This document shows, one piece after another, positions 16,464 to 24,243 of a stretch of 64,000 bases of DNA. Every line of letters begins with the position of its first letter. The stretch's first letter is position 1. A program made the translations under genes and the position numbers. This stretch comes from Gordonibacter pamelaeae. GTDB lineage: Bacteria > Actinomycetota > Coriobacteriia > Coriobacteriales > Eggerthellaceae. The stretch lies in the NCBI RefSeq assembly GCF_042665095.1, contig NZ_JBHTBV010000001.1. One strand, written 5' to 3'. The notes beneath the pieces were generated by a model, which saw nothing but the letters and a program-made list of their open reading frames with translations, was not told where the DNA came from and did no database searches.

Positions 16464-17971
16464 GCGCACGCTGCCTCGGGGCGCTCGAGGGCGTGCTGCC
16501 AGCCGAACGCGCCGTCGACGCCTCCGGCGTGCTGCCCGCCCGCTGCGCCGTCGTGCCGTCCGGCGGGCCCGGCTCCCAGGCGCCCGCCGGCCCCCATGCC
16601 CAGTTGTCCTCCGCCGTCGGGTCCCGCACCTTGGGCGATGCGGGCCTTCTCGGGCGTCTCCACGCTCTCGAACAGGCTCAGCTGGCCGGGGATGGCCTTG
16701 TCCGCGCGGCGGCCGTGGTTGCCGCCCTTCGGCGTGGCGGCCAGGTGCGCGCGCAGGCCCTCGCGCGAGAAATCCGTCCCCTGGCCGGCGTAGCTGCCGT
16801 TGCAGGTGACGAAGAAGCGCGCCCGCTTGTAGGCGATGCCCAGCTTGCGCAGCTCGCGCTCGCCGAGCGTGGTGGAACGCCGGGCGCGCATGATGGCGTG
16901 CGCCCCCTTCACGCCGATGCCGGGCACGCGCAAGAGCGCCTCGAGCGGCGCCTTGTTCACCTCCACGGGGAAGAAGTCCAGGTTGTTGAGCGCCCAGTTC
17001 GCCTTCGGGTCCACCTCGGGGTCCAGGAACGGGTGCTCCTCGTCGATGATCTCGGTGACGTCGAAGCGGTAGAAGCGCAGAAGCCAGTCCGCCTGGTAGA
17101 GCCGGTGCTCGCGGTTGAGCTGCAGGGCGTCGGTGCAGGGCAGGCGCGCGTCGTCGTTCACGGGCGTGTAGGCGCTGAAGAACACGCGCTTGAGCGAGAG
17201 CGTGCGGTAGAGCGCGGCCGAGAGGTTGAGTATCTGGAAATCGCTTTCGGGCGTGGCCCCCACGATCATCTGCGTGGACTGACCGGCGGGCACGAAGGCC
17301 CGCTCCTTCTTCTTCGGCTTGATCGTCTTCATATAGGTGGTGTTCTTGCGCACGAGCGCGCGGGTGTCCTTGTCCACCGCGATGTTGTCGCGGATCTGGC
17401 GCATGGGCGCGATGATCTGCTGCTTGTTCTTCTCGGGGGCGAGCAGGGCCAGACTCTGCTGCGAGGGCAGCTCCATGTTCACGCTCATGCGGTCGGCCAA
17501 ATGCCCCAGCTCGTCCACGAGCTCGGGCGAGGTGCCGGGCACGGCCTTGGCGTGGATGTAGCCGCGGAAGCCGTGCTCGCCCCGCAGAAGCGACAGCGTC
17601 TGGATCATGAGCTCGGTGGTGTAGTCGGGGTTCTTGATGACGCCCGAGCTTAGGAACAGCCCCTCGATGTAATTGCGGCGGTAGAACGCGATGGTGAGGT
17701 CGGCCAGCTCCTGCGGCGTGAAGGCGGCGCGCCTCACCTCGTTGGAGCAGCGGTTCACGCAGTAGGCGCAGTCGTAGACGCACACGTTGGTCATGAGCAC
17801 CTTCAAGAGCGTGATGCAGCGGCCGTCCGCGGCGAAGCTATGGCAGCATCCCGCCGCCATCGTGTTGCCCAGCTTCCCCTTCTGCGCGTCGCGGTCGATG
17901 CCGGAGGAGGTGCAGGCCACATCGTATTTCGCCGCATCGGCAAGTATCTCCAGTTTGTCGATCAGTTCCAT
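16460..17971 (-). CDS. Putative DNA modification/repair radical SAM protein (TIGR03916 type)
   Basis: 503 aa. The radical SAM motif CVYDCAYC (Cys 64, 68, 71) sits in TNVCVYDCAYCVNR, with GYIHAKAVPGTS and GQSTQMIVGATPESD later. A helix-hairpin-helix VPGIGVKGAHAI near residue 350 suggests DNA binding. The C-terminal ~75 residues are Gly/Ala rich and poorly conserved. ATG 17971 was chosen; an in-frame TTG at 17995 is less likely. It heads a two-gene operon with the DUF4130 gene and has LexA-like boxes in its promoter. Confidence 0.85.
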   Translation of the reverse strand: MELIDKLEILADAAKYDVACTSSGIDRDAQKGKLGNTMAAGCCHSFAADGRCITLLKVLMTNVCVYDCAYCVNRCSNEVRRAAFTPQELADLTIAFYRRNYIEGLFLSSGVIKNPDYTTELMIQTLSLLRGEHGFRGYIHAKAVPGTSPELVDELGHLADRMSVNMELPSQQSLALLAPEKNKQQIIAPMRQIRDNIAVDKDTRALVRKNTTYMKTIKPKKKERAFVPAGQSTQMIVGATPESDFQILNLSAALYRTLSLKRVFFSAYTPVNDDARLPCTDALQLNREHRLYQADWLLRFYRFDVTEIIDEEHPFLDPEVDPKANWALNNLDFFPVEVNKAPLEALLRVPGIGVKGAHAIMRARRSTTLGERELRKLGIAYKRARFFVTCNGSYAGQGTDFSREGLRAHLAATPKGGNHGRRADKAIPGQLSLFESVETPEKARIAQGAGPDGGGQLGMGAGGRLGAGPAGRHDGAAGGQHAGGVDGAFGWQHALERPEAACA

Positions 17972-18004
17972 ACGCACGCCCGTTCGCAAGATCAAATGTT
18001 CGCG

Positions 18005-18050
18005 AGAATATCTGTTCGCTTAGTATGGGCGAACGGATATTCGTTGTCAA
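18005..18050 (-). promoter_or_regulatory. Promoter with two LexA (SOS)-like boxes for the radical SAM/DUF4130 operon
   Basis: On the minus strand the -35 TTGACA (18045-18050) is followed after 17 bp by CATACT (18022-18027). Within the spacer, 18030-18043 reads CGAACGGATATTCG, matching the Gram-positive SOS box CGAACRNRYGTTYG at 13 of 14 positions. A second copy at 18005-18018 (minus strand CGAACAGATATTCT) matches 12 of 14. Position over and just after the core promoter is typical of LexA repression. Confidence 0.7.
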
Positions 18051-18116
18051 GATGCGAGGGGCTTCTTCCCGAAACGCCCAGGATGTCGTACAATACGCAG
18101 GCACGATGATTCTCGT

Positions 18117-18188
18117 GCCAGTGTGGCGCAATGGTAGCGCAACAGTTTTGTAAACTGTGGGTTGCAGGTTCGAGTCCTGTCACTGGCT
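18117..18188 (+). tRNA. tRNA-Thr (anticodon UGU)
   Basis: The acceptor stem GCCAGTG pairs with CACTGGC, the D-arm GCGC...GCGC is intact, the anticodon stem ACAGT/ACTGT encloses TTTGTAA (anticodon TGT), and the T-arm GCAGG-TTCGAGT-CCTGT is intact. The discriminator base is T, and CCA is encoded in the genome at 18189-18191. Confidence 0.95.
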
Positions 18189-18200
18189 CCACGAAGCAGC

Positions 18201-18242
18201 AGGCCGGAGGCTCACAGCCCCCGGCCTTTATTCAAGTTAGGG
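18201..18242 (+). terminator. Terminator after tRNA-Thr
   Basis: AGGCCGG (18201-18207) pairs with CCGGCCT (18231-18237), with further pairing of GGCT and AGCC inside, followed by TTATT. It starts 10 bases after the CCA end. Confidence 0.75.
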
Positions 18243-18277
18243 GTAAATTCCCCTCCTTCGCCCCCTTCTAAAAAATA

Positions 18278-18325
18278 GTCAACGGGGTAGCATGGTCTTC
18301 GGGCCGTTGACCGGACGGTCAACGG
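18278..18325 (+). promoter_or_regulatory. Palindromic operator upstream of TetR gene
   Basis: CCGTTGAC (18304-18311) and GTCAACGG (18318-18325) are perfect inverted repeats 6 bp apart. A third half-site GTCAACGG lies at 18278-18285. They are 31 bp and more before the TetR start, a common place for an autoregulatory TetR site. Confidence 0.65.
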
Positions 18326-18356
18326 AAGCGGAGCGGCAGGAAGGGAGGCGGCGGCA

Positions 18357-19007
18357 ATGGGCGCGACGGATGAGGGGCGGCGCTCCAAATTCAGCAAGTT
18401 CGAGAGCCTGCCCGAACAGCGGCGCGAGGCCATCGTCAGCGCAGCCGTGGAGACGTTCGGAAAAAACGACTACAAAGGCGCCTCGACCGAGGACATCGCA
18501 CGGCGCGCCGGCATCTCGAAGGGCCTTCTGTTCTTCTACTTCAAGAACAAGAAGGAGCTCTACCTCTACCTTATGGAGCACCTCATGGAGAAGGTGTCCG
18601 ACCTGGTGGTGGACGACGCGTTCTACGAAATAGACGATTTCTTCGAGCTTCTCGTCTACGCGGCGGAAACCAAGAGAAAGGTGCTCTCGCGCTTCCCCTA
18701 CCTGCTGGAATTCTCCGTCCGGGCCTTCTACCCGGAGCACAAGGACATCAAGGACACGATGGACGGCTGGACGCAGCGGCAAATCGATGTGATGTTCACG
18801 ACGTACTTCAGATGCGTGCGGTTTGACCGGTTCCGCGACGACATCGACCCGAAGTACGTGCTCGACCTGCTGATTTGGCTGGCCGACGGCTATTTGCACC
18901 AACAGCGCGCCCTGCATCAGCGCCTCGACATGGACGCGATGCTGGACGAGATGTACCGCTGGTGCGACATGCTGAAGGCCTATTCGTACAAGGAGGAATA
19001 CCGATGA
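18357..19007 (+). CDS. TetR family transcriptional regulator
   Basis: 216 aa. The N-terminal HTH is AVETFGKNDYKGASTEDIARRAGISKGLLFFYFKNKK in outline, with the typical G-x-S/T-x-x-x-I-A-x-x-A-G and F-Y-F-K-N-K core at about residues 40-62. The C-terminal half is the ligand/dimer domain. The gene overlaps the ABC ATPase by ATGA, so regulator and exporter form one operon, presumably autoregulated through the palindrome at 18304-18325. Ligand unknown. Confidence 0.9.
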   Translation: MGATDEGRRSKFSKFESLPEQRREAIVSAAVETFGKNDYKGASTEDIARRAGISKGLLFFYFKNKKELYLYLMEHLMEKVSDLVVDDAFYEIDDFFELLVYAAETKRKVLSRFPYLLEFSVRAFYPEHKDIKDTMDGWTQRQIDVMFTTYFRCVRFDRFRDDIDPKYVLDLLIWLADGYLHQQRALHQRLDMDAMLDEMYRWCDMLKAYSYKEEYR

Positions 19008-19921
19008 GCGCAACGATCGGCCCTTCGATTGCAATCGAGGGGCTCACGAAAGACTACGGGAGCGGGCGCGGCGCGTTCGACGTCTCGTTTTCCGTGGAGC
19101 GAGGCGAAGTGTTCGGCTTTCTGGGGCCGAACGGCGCCGGCAAAACGGTGACCATGCGCAACCTCATGGGGTTCATCCGCCCCGATAGCGGCAGCGTGCG
19201 CATCGAGGGCTTGGATTGCTTCGCCCAGCGCGCCCGCATCCAGGAGCGCCTGGGCCATCTGCCGGGCGAGATAGCCTGCATGGACGAAATGACCGGCACG
19301 GCGTTTCTGGAGTTCATGGCGCGCATGAAGAAGCTGCGCGACCGCACGCGCATGAACGAGCTGGTGGAATACTTCGAGCTTGATCCGGCGCGGCGCATCC
19401 GCAAGATGTCGAAGGGCACGAAGCAGAAAGTGGGGCTGGTCTGCGCGTTCATGACCTCGCCCGACATCATCCTGCTCGACGAGCCCACGAGCGGCCTCGA
19501 TCCCCTCATGCAGAGCCGCTTCATCGAGCTCGTGTTGGAGGAGAAGCGCCGCGGCGCCACCATCCTGCTGTCGTCGCACCTGTTCGAGGAGGTGGAGCGC
19601 ACCTGCGACCGCGTGGCGTTCATCCGCGCGGGCAAGCTGGCGGCCGTCGAGCACATGGACGACGTGCGGAAGTCGCGCAAGCGCGTGTTCGCGGTCACGT
19701 TCGCCGATGCGGCTGCGCGCGACCGTTACGTCGCGGCGCACCCTGCCGCCACGGCGCACGGCACGGCAAGCGTCGAGACGACCGTGGGCGGCGACCTCGA
19801 TGCGTTCGTGAAGGGCCTGGCCGCCTACGAGATCGTCGACCTCACCGCTCGCGAGCAAACGCTCGAGGAGCTGTTCATGCACTTGTACGGATCGGAGTCG
19901 AAAGGAGGTTCCCATGAATAG
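19004..19921 (+). CDS. ABC transporter ATP-binding protein
   Basis: 305 aa. The Walker A is GPNGAGKTV, with Val after Thr; the signature is altered to MSKGTKQKVGL instead of LSGGQ; Walker B is IILLDEPTSGLD and the H-loop LSSHL. A C-terminal extension of about 85 residues follows, as in exporters of the CcmA/DrrA group. ATG 19004 has AAGGAGG upstream and overlaps the TetR stop. It pairs with the permease at 19914 and is likely an exporter of the ligand sensed by the TetR protein. Confidence 0.9.
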   Translation: MSATIGPSIAIEGLTKDYGSGRGAFDVSFSVERGEVFGFLGPNGAGKTVTMRNLMGFIRPDSGSVRIEGLDCFAQRARIQERLGHLPGEIACMDEMTGTAFLEFMARMKKLRDRTRMNELVEYFELDPARRIRKMSKGTKQKVGLVCAFMTSPDIILLDEPTSGLDPLMQSRFIELVLEEKRRGATILLSSHLFEEVERTCDRVAFIRAGKLAAVEHMDDVRKSRKRVFAVTFADAAARDRYVAAHPAATAHGTASVETTVGGDLDAFVKGLAAYEIVDLTAREQTLEELFMHLYGSESKGGSHE

Positions 19922-20711
19922 GACGCTGTTTGCGAAGGAGTTGCGCGCGAACCTGTTCGTCAGCGCCATCATCGCTGCGGTGCTGGCCATGTACATCGGC
20001 ACGATCGTGGCGATGTACGACCCGAAGCTGGGCAAGAGCCTCGATGCCATGATGCAGAGCATGCCCGAGCTGTTCGCCGCGTTCGGCATGTCGATGCAGG
20101 CCACCACGCTGCTCGAATTCATGCTGAACTACCTGTACGGGTTCCTGCTGACCATCTTCATCCTCGTGTTGATCCTCGTGATGGCGAACAAGCTGATGGT
20201 GCGCTACCTCGACCGCGGAGCGATGGCCTACCTGCTGGCCACGCCCAACAGCCGCACGCGCATCGCATGCACGATGATCGGCGTGATGGTTGCCGTGCTG
20301 GTCGGGCTGTGCGCGCTGGTCACGGCGCTCGAGGCGGGCTTCGCCGAAGCGCTGTTCCCCGGAGACCTCGATGTGCAGGCGCTCGTGCAGGTGAACCTTG
20401 GATTGCTGGCGCTGTGGCTGGCGATGGCCGGGTTGTGCTTCCTGTCGGCGTGCCTGTTCTCGAACTCGTCGGCGGCGCTGTGGACGGGCGGCGGCCTCTG
20501 CATCCTGTTCTTCCTGATGCAGATGGTATCGCAGGCTGGCGACAAGTTCGAGTTCCTGAAGAACGTCAACCCGCTCACGCTGTTCGACTACTACGGCCTG
20601 GCCGCAGGCGACGCGTCGGCCGTAGGAGGGGCTATCGCGCTGGCTGCGGGGGCCGTTGCGCTGTTCGCCGCCGCCGTCGCGGTGTTCGACCGCCGCGACT
20701 TGAGCATCTAG
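19914..20711 (+). CDS. ABC transporter permease
   Basis: 265 aa with about six hydrophobic segments (residues roughly 14-34, 65-85, 110-130, 155-180, 183-205, 235-258). Begins NRTLFAKELRANL, as in ABC-2 type permeases. Start overlaps the ATPase stop by 8 bases and AAAGGAGG precedes it. Membrane partner of the preceding ATPase. Confidence 0.88.
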   Translation: MNRTLFAKELRANLFVSAIIAAVLAMYIGTIVAMYDPKLGKSLDAMMQSMPELFAAFGMSMQATTLLEFMLNYLYGFLLTIFILVLILVMANKLMVRYLDRGAMAYLLATPNSRTRIACTMIGVMVAVLVGLCALVTALEAGFAEALFPGDLDVQALVQVNLGLLALWLAMAGLCFLSACLFSNSSAALWTGGGLCILFFLMQMVSQAGDKFEFLKNVNPLTLFDYYGLAAGDASAVGGAIALAAGAVALFAAAVAVFDRRDLSI

Positions 20712-20722
20712 CAGGTTCGACG

Positions 20723-20776
20723 AGGCGGGAAGGCGCGCCGCCGCGGACGGGCGCTTCCGGCCCGACGGCCCCGCCT
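20723..20776. terminator. Nested stem between convergent genes
   Basis: AGGCGGG with GGAAGGCGC (20723-20736) can pair with GCGCTTCC and, further on, CCGCCT (to 20776). It lies in the 67-bp gap between the permease and the convergent nitroreductase pseudogene. Confidence 0.45.
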
Positions 20777-20778
20777 GC

Positions 20779-21618
20779 CTATTCCCAGGCGAAGTTTTCC
20801 GTGCCGGCTCCTACCTCGAAGTGGTACTTCGCGATGCCCAGGTCGACGGCGGTGTAGGCACCAGGGGAAGCCTGGGCGTGCACCGTCCTGCCGTCGGGCA
20901 GCAGCTCGAAGCGGAACTTCTGCTGGTTCATGGCCGTGGGGGCGAGCAGTGCCGCCTGCACGCCGCGCTCGAACCACTCCGGCGGCGTCTCGGCCGCATG
21001 GCCCACGTCCACGGGCGCCTTCGACTTGCGCGGCCTGCCCTGCGTGGCGCCGTAGCCGATCGCCAGGGCGCAGACCAGTTTTTCTCCCGGCCCGGCGAGG
21101 CGGCGGACCTACCTCTTGCTGAACGTGAGCGCCGCCCAGCACGTGTTCAGCCCGAGCGCCTGGGCGGCGAGCACGAGGCGCTCGCCGTAGTAGCCCGCGC
21201 GCTCGTCCAGGTCGTCGGCCGGATGCCCGATGACGGCCACGTAGTTGCGCACGTTGCGGAAGCTGCCGTAGCGCGCCAGCATGCTGGAGAACGCCCGGGG
21301 TTCGTCCAGCACGATCTGCATGCGCAGCCCGCCCTCGCGGTTGCAGGCATCCGCCTCGTCGCGCAGCGCGGCGAGCACCGGGCCCTCGATGCGCCGGTCG
21401 GTGAAGCTGCGCACCGAGTGGCGGCGCTCCATGGCCTCCTCGACGGTACAGAGGGGGAGGGCCTTCGAGACCATGCTGCCAACAGGCGCAGGAGCGCCGT
21501 GAGGGTCGTCGGTCCTGACGTTCGCACGGTCCCCGCAAGCCGCGACGTCCTCGTGCGCACTCTCGGGCAGGTCCTCGTCTTTGCGGGCGCCGCCGGACCC
21601 GTCTTCGATCTTCTCCAT
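20779..21618 (-). pseudogene. Nitroreductase family gene interrupted by one in-frame TAG
   Basis: The reading frame on the minus strand starts at ATG 21618 (GGAAGGAG upstream) and carries nitroreductase features: MERRHSVRSFTDRR, the FMN-contact region, NVRNYVAVIG and ALGLNTCWAALTFSKR. It then meets TAG at 21111-21109. The same frame continues without a shift as VRRLAGPGEKLVCALAIGYG...TPPEWFERGVQAALLAPTAMNQQ to 20779, which is clearly the C-terminal half of the same family (total 279 codons). One base change (probably AAG to TAG) explains it. Nothing suggests stop-codon readthrough. Confidence 0.8.
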
Positions 21619-21671
21619 GATGCCGTGCTCCTTCCGTCCGTGCGGGTTCGTTGTCATCGCTGCGCCTTGCC

Positions 21672-22103
21672 TTATCCGTCTTGCAGGTAGCCTTCGCGGT
21701 TGGCCTGCTGCACCAGTTCGTAGACGCGGTCGACGAGCTGCTTGAGCTGCGCCCACTGCGCGTCGTCGGCGGCGATGTGGTAGAAGTTCATGGTGCCCGC
21801 GCGCCGCAGGGCGATGATGCCCGCGTCGCGCAGGATCTTCAGGTGGTGCGACACGGCGGGGCGGGAGAGGTGCGTGCGCGCCGTGATCTCGCCCACGCGC
21901 AGGCCGCATTCCTCGGCCTCCAGCAGCGCCATGATGATCTGCTGGCGCGTCTCGTCGCCCAGCGCGCCGATGATGTCGCGGCACTCCTCGAACCCCTCCG
22001 CGAGGGCTTGGCGGCTTCGCGCCCATTCCCGTTCGTCCATCGGTGCCTCCTTGTCGTCCGCCGTTGTTTCCCCGCTGTCCGCCGGTGTCACCCTATCGTC
22101 CAT
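21672..22103 (-). CDS. ArsR family transcriptional regulator
   Basis: 143 aa winged-helix regulator. IIGALGDETRQQIIMALL, VGEITARTHLSRPAVSHHLKILRDAGII and the wing RRAGTMNFYHI are the classical ArsR/SmtB features. No clear metal-binding ELCVCDL Cys motif is present, so it may sense something other than metals. Two starts have ribosome-binding sites: ATG 22103 (AAAAGGAG) and ATG 22040 (AAGGAGG); the longer is given. The downstream gene (21618) is the broken nitroreductase, which it may once have controlled. Confidence 0.88.
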   Translation of the reverse strand: MDDRVTPADSGETTADDKEAPMDEREWARSRQALAEGFEECRDIIGALGDETRQQIIMALLEAEECGLRVGEITARTHLSRPAVSHHLKILRDAGIIALRRAGTMNFYHIAADDAQWAQLKQLVDRVYELVQQANREGYLQDG

Positions 22104-22116
22104 CTGGGACTCCTTT

Positions 22117-22136
22117 TGGTTCGTTTGTTCGAACCA
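22117..22136 (-). promoter_or_regulatory. Likely ArsR operator palindrome
   Basis: TGGTTCG (22117-22123) and CGAACCA (22130-22136) are perfect inverted repeats 6 bp apart, 14 bp upstream of the ATG at 22103, overlapping where the promoter of the regulator should be. Confidence 0.6.
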
Positions 22137-22409
22137 TTAAACCATACGGCGGGGGCTCGCAAGGCGGGGGAGGACGGCGTTTTTTTCCTTGGGAAAGAAA
22201 TTCGAGACGGATGCCTGCGACCCCCCTCCGTCTTCGGCCGCGGCATCTTCCCAGCCGAGCGCGTCTCGGTCGCCGGCTGCAACCGCGACTCCGGCCGCAA
22301 GCATGCGCAGCCCTATCGGCATCCTCCGCGCATGACGCGCGGGCATTCGTTTCGCTACGGGTCGATGCGGGCGATTGCGCCGGGACGCCGGACATGGTTG
22401 CATGGGTGC

Positions 22410-22700
22410 ATGGGATTTCGCAAGACATACGTGGACGTGGTGGCGAACATCGACGTGGACGGGCGCGTGACGCCGCTGTCCATCCGGTGGCGCGACGGCC
22501 GCACGTTCGAGATCGACCGGGTGCACGAGGCCATCAGGCGCGCGTCCACCCGGGTGGGCGGCACGGGTATCCGCTACCTGGTGACGGTGCACGGCCGCGA
22601 CAAGTACCTGTTCTTCGAGGACCCGCGCTGGTTCGTGGAAGAGGTCGTGCCCGAGGAGGCGGAGAGCGCGCCGCTTGCGGGCGGGGCGCGCAAGCGGTAG
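22410..22700 (+). CDS. Small conserved protein, paralogue of the one encoded after dinB
   Basis: 96 aa. It shares with the 52993-53313 protein the pattern YV-(D/E)-V, DG-x-V, W-x-DGR-x-F, (R)RAS/RCAS, GG-x-G-(I/V)-RY, LF-(F/H)-EDPRWFVEE-(V/I)-VPE. The strongly conserved tail EDPRWFVEE suggests a specific interaction surface. Function unknown. In many Firmicutes and Actinobacteria a similar small protein lies next to dinB (from memory, not checked). It precedes a fluoride riboswitch, so it is not in the crcB operon. Confidence 0.75.
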   Translation: MGFRKTYVDVVANIDVDGRVTPLSIRWRDGRTFEIDRVHEAIRRASTRVGGTGIRYLVTVHGRDKYLFFEDPRWFVEEVVPEEAESAPLAGGARKR

Positions 22701-22702
22701 AA

Positions 22703-22819
22703 TGCCTGCGGGAATGAGGTTCTCCCTAAGCCGTTTCAAGGCTTGAACCGCGTAAAGCTGATGACTTCTGCAAACGGACTCCCCGAAGGGGAGCGCCCGC
22801 GCGCGGATCGTCGGCTTTT
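22703..22819 (+). ncRNA. Fluoride riboswitch (crcB motif)
   Basis: The conserved elements are GGGAATGAGGTTCTCCC (22710-22726), AACCGC (22746-22751) and GCTGATGACTTCTGC (22757-22771), in the same order as in characterised fluoride aptamers. It is followed by a CTCCCC-GAA-GGGGAG hairpin (about 22780-22794) and a run of six T at 22814-22819, which may form part of an expression platform. The next gene encodes CrcB/Fluc, the standard partner. Confidence 0.88.
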
Positions 22820-22859
22820 TTCATGCCGCACAGCCGGCGGGGGTAGGAAAGGACGGGAT

Positions 22860-23261
22860 ATGGCAGCGGTGCTCTGGGTGGGTGCCGGCGGGTTTCTGGG
22901 CGCCGTGGGGCGCTACCTGCTGGGGCTCGTGCCCTTCGAGGGGGACTTCCCCCTCATGACGTTCCTCGTGAACTTCGCCGGCGCGGTGGCAATCGGCGCG
23001 ATAACCGAGGTGGCGGGTGCCACGTCGGCCCTGTCGGCCGAGGCGGCGCTCTTCCTGAAGACGGGCGTGTGCGGCGGCTTCACCACGTTCTCCACGTTCT
23101 CGCTGGAGACGCTCGCCCTGTTCGAGGGCGGGAAGTACGCCACGGCCGCGCTCTACGCCGGCGGCAGCCTTGTTGCCTGCGTGCTGGGCGTGGCGGCGGG
23201 CAAGCTGGCCGTGCGCGGCGCGCTGTCGCTCGCACAGCTCATCGGCGCACAAGGCGCCTGA
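22860..23261 (+). CDS. crcB: Fluoride ion transporter CrcB/Fluc
   Basis: 133-aa four-helix membrane protein. Family features are the N-terminal GGFLGAVGRYLL, NFAGAVAIGAI with the Asn that lines the pore, and GGFTTFSTFSLE, the phenylalanine-box region. Fluc proteins export F- as dual-topology dimers; a single gene is consistent with a homodimer. ATG 22860 is preceded by AGGAAAGG and by a fluoride riboswitch, so expression should rise when cytoplasmic fluoride is high. Confidence 0.93.
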   Translation: MAAVLWVGAGGFLGAVGRYLLGLVPFEGDFPLMTFLVNFAGAVAIGAITEVAGATSALSAEAALFLKTGVCGGFTTFSTFSLETLALFEGGKYATAALYAGGSLVACVLGVAAGKLAVRGALSLAQLIGAQGA

Positions 23262-23377
23262 CGGAGCGGGAGGCACGCGGCGGCCCTTAAGCGTTTCTTA
23301 ACCGGCGCTGAAGTTGCGGCTACGGTTGGCGAGCGCGGGGCGGGGCAGGGGCCGCGGGGCGGTACGCTTCTTCCTGC

Positions 23378-23407
23378 CCCGGTTGCGCGCGCCGGGGCGC
23401 AACCGGG
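23378..23407 (+). terminator. Strong 11-bp hairpin upstream of the VanZ-like gene
   Basis: CCCGGTTGCGC (23378-23388) pairs perfectly with GCGCAACCGGG (23397-23407). There is no T-run. As at 1588-1612 it stands just before the ribosome-binding site of the next gene, so it may be a terminator of crcB or influence translation of the next gene. Confidence 0.45.
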
Positions 23408-23431
23408 CGGAAGCGGAGAAGGAGCGGCCTT

Positions 23432-24145
23432 ATGGAACAGTCGAAGGCTTGCGGGCACGTAGGCAAGGCGGCAGGCAGGACGGACGGCCCTGCGAGGAAC
23501 GGCGGCCACGACGGCGGGCCCCGCAGCGCCCCCGACGGCGCGCCCGGGCACGGGCCCGACCGCGCGATCGGCGGGGCGGCGGACGGCCTTCCCGGTATCG
23601 CCGCACCGGCGGCGTTTCGGATGGAGCGGCCGGCGGGGTTCTTGGGAAGCCGGGCGCTCACTGGGTGCCTCTTCGCGGTCTACCTGGCGTTCTTGGCATG
23701 GATCGTCCTGCTGAAAGGGCAGTTCTCGCTCGAAGTGGCAGGAACGATGCGCAGCGTGAACCTGGTGCCGCTGGCGGGGGCGACGGTCATCAACGGCGCG
23801 GCCGACTACCGCGAGGCCGTGGAGAACCTGCTGGCGTTCCTGCCGTTCGGGCTGTACCTGGGCATGCTCGCGGGGCACCGGCCGCTCTGGCGGGGCGTCG
23901 CTGTCGTGGCGGCCGTGAGCCTGGGTTTCGAGGTGCTGCAGTTCGCGTACGCCATGGGGGCGTCGGACGTCACCGACCTGCTTGCGAACACGGTGGGCGG
24001 CGCGCTGGGACTGGGCCTCTACGCGCTCGCGCGTCGCGCCTTCCGCTCTGACGGGCGCACGCTGCGCTGGTGCAACGCCGTGGGGCTCGCCTGCACGGCG
24101 CTCGTCCTGGCGCTGACGGCCCTGCTCGTGGCGGCGAATGCGTAG
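23432..24145 (+). CDS. VanZ-like family membrane protein
   Basis: 237 aa. Residues 1 to about 65 are Gly/Ala/Arg/Asp rich and probably disordered. A membrane segment (CLFAVYLAFLAWIVLL) is followed by VanZ signatures: NLVPLAGA, REAVENLLAFLPFGLYLGML, FEVLQFAYAMGASDVTDLLANTVGGALG. VanZ proteins are associated with teicoplanin resistance, but most family members have no known substrate. The N-terminal extension is unusual compared with typical VanZ-like proteins (about 160-200 aa). Confidence 0.85.
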   Translation: MEQSKACGHVGKAAGRTDGPARNGGHDGGPRSAPDGAPGHGPDRAIGGAADGLPGIAAPAAFRMERPAGFLGSRALTGCLFAVYLAFLAWIVLLKGQFSLEVAGTMRSVNLVPLAGATVINGAADYREAVENLLAFLPFGLYLGMLAGHRPLWRGVAVVAAVSLGFEVLQFAYAMGASDVTDLLANTVGGALGLGLYALARRAFRSDGRTLRWCNAVGLACTALVLALTALLVAANA

Positions 24146-24181
24146 GGCGTCCTCGCGCGGATTCGCCGACGGCATGAAAAC

Positions 24182-24212
24182 GGGGCGGCGGGCCCGTTGC
24201 GCCCGCCGCCCC
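24182..24212. terminator. Bidirectional hairpin between VanZ-like gene and pyrE
   Basis: GGGGCGGCGGGC (24182-24193) pairs perfectly with 24201-24212 across 7 bases. It lies between convergent genes, and a run of A precedes it (T on the minus strand), so it should terminate pyrE efficiently. Confidence 0.75.
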
Positions 24213-24243
24213 GCCCTGTCCCGCTCCTGCGCCGGCTTCCCGC

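Noticed and set aside
20779..21618. Possible pyrrolysine or selenocysteine readthrough of the stop codon
   Set aside because: The stop is TAG rather than the TGA used for selenocysteine; no pyl genes or readthrough structure were seen, and the site corresponds to a Lys-like position in a broken gene.
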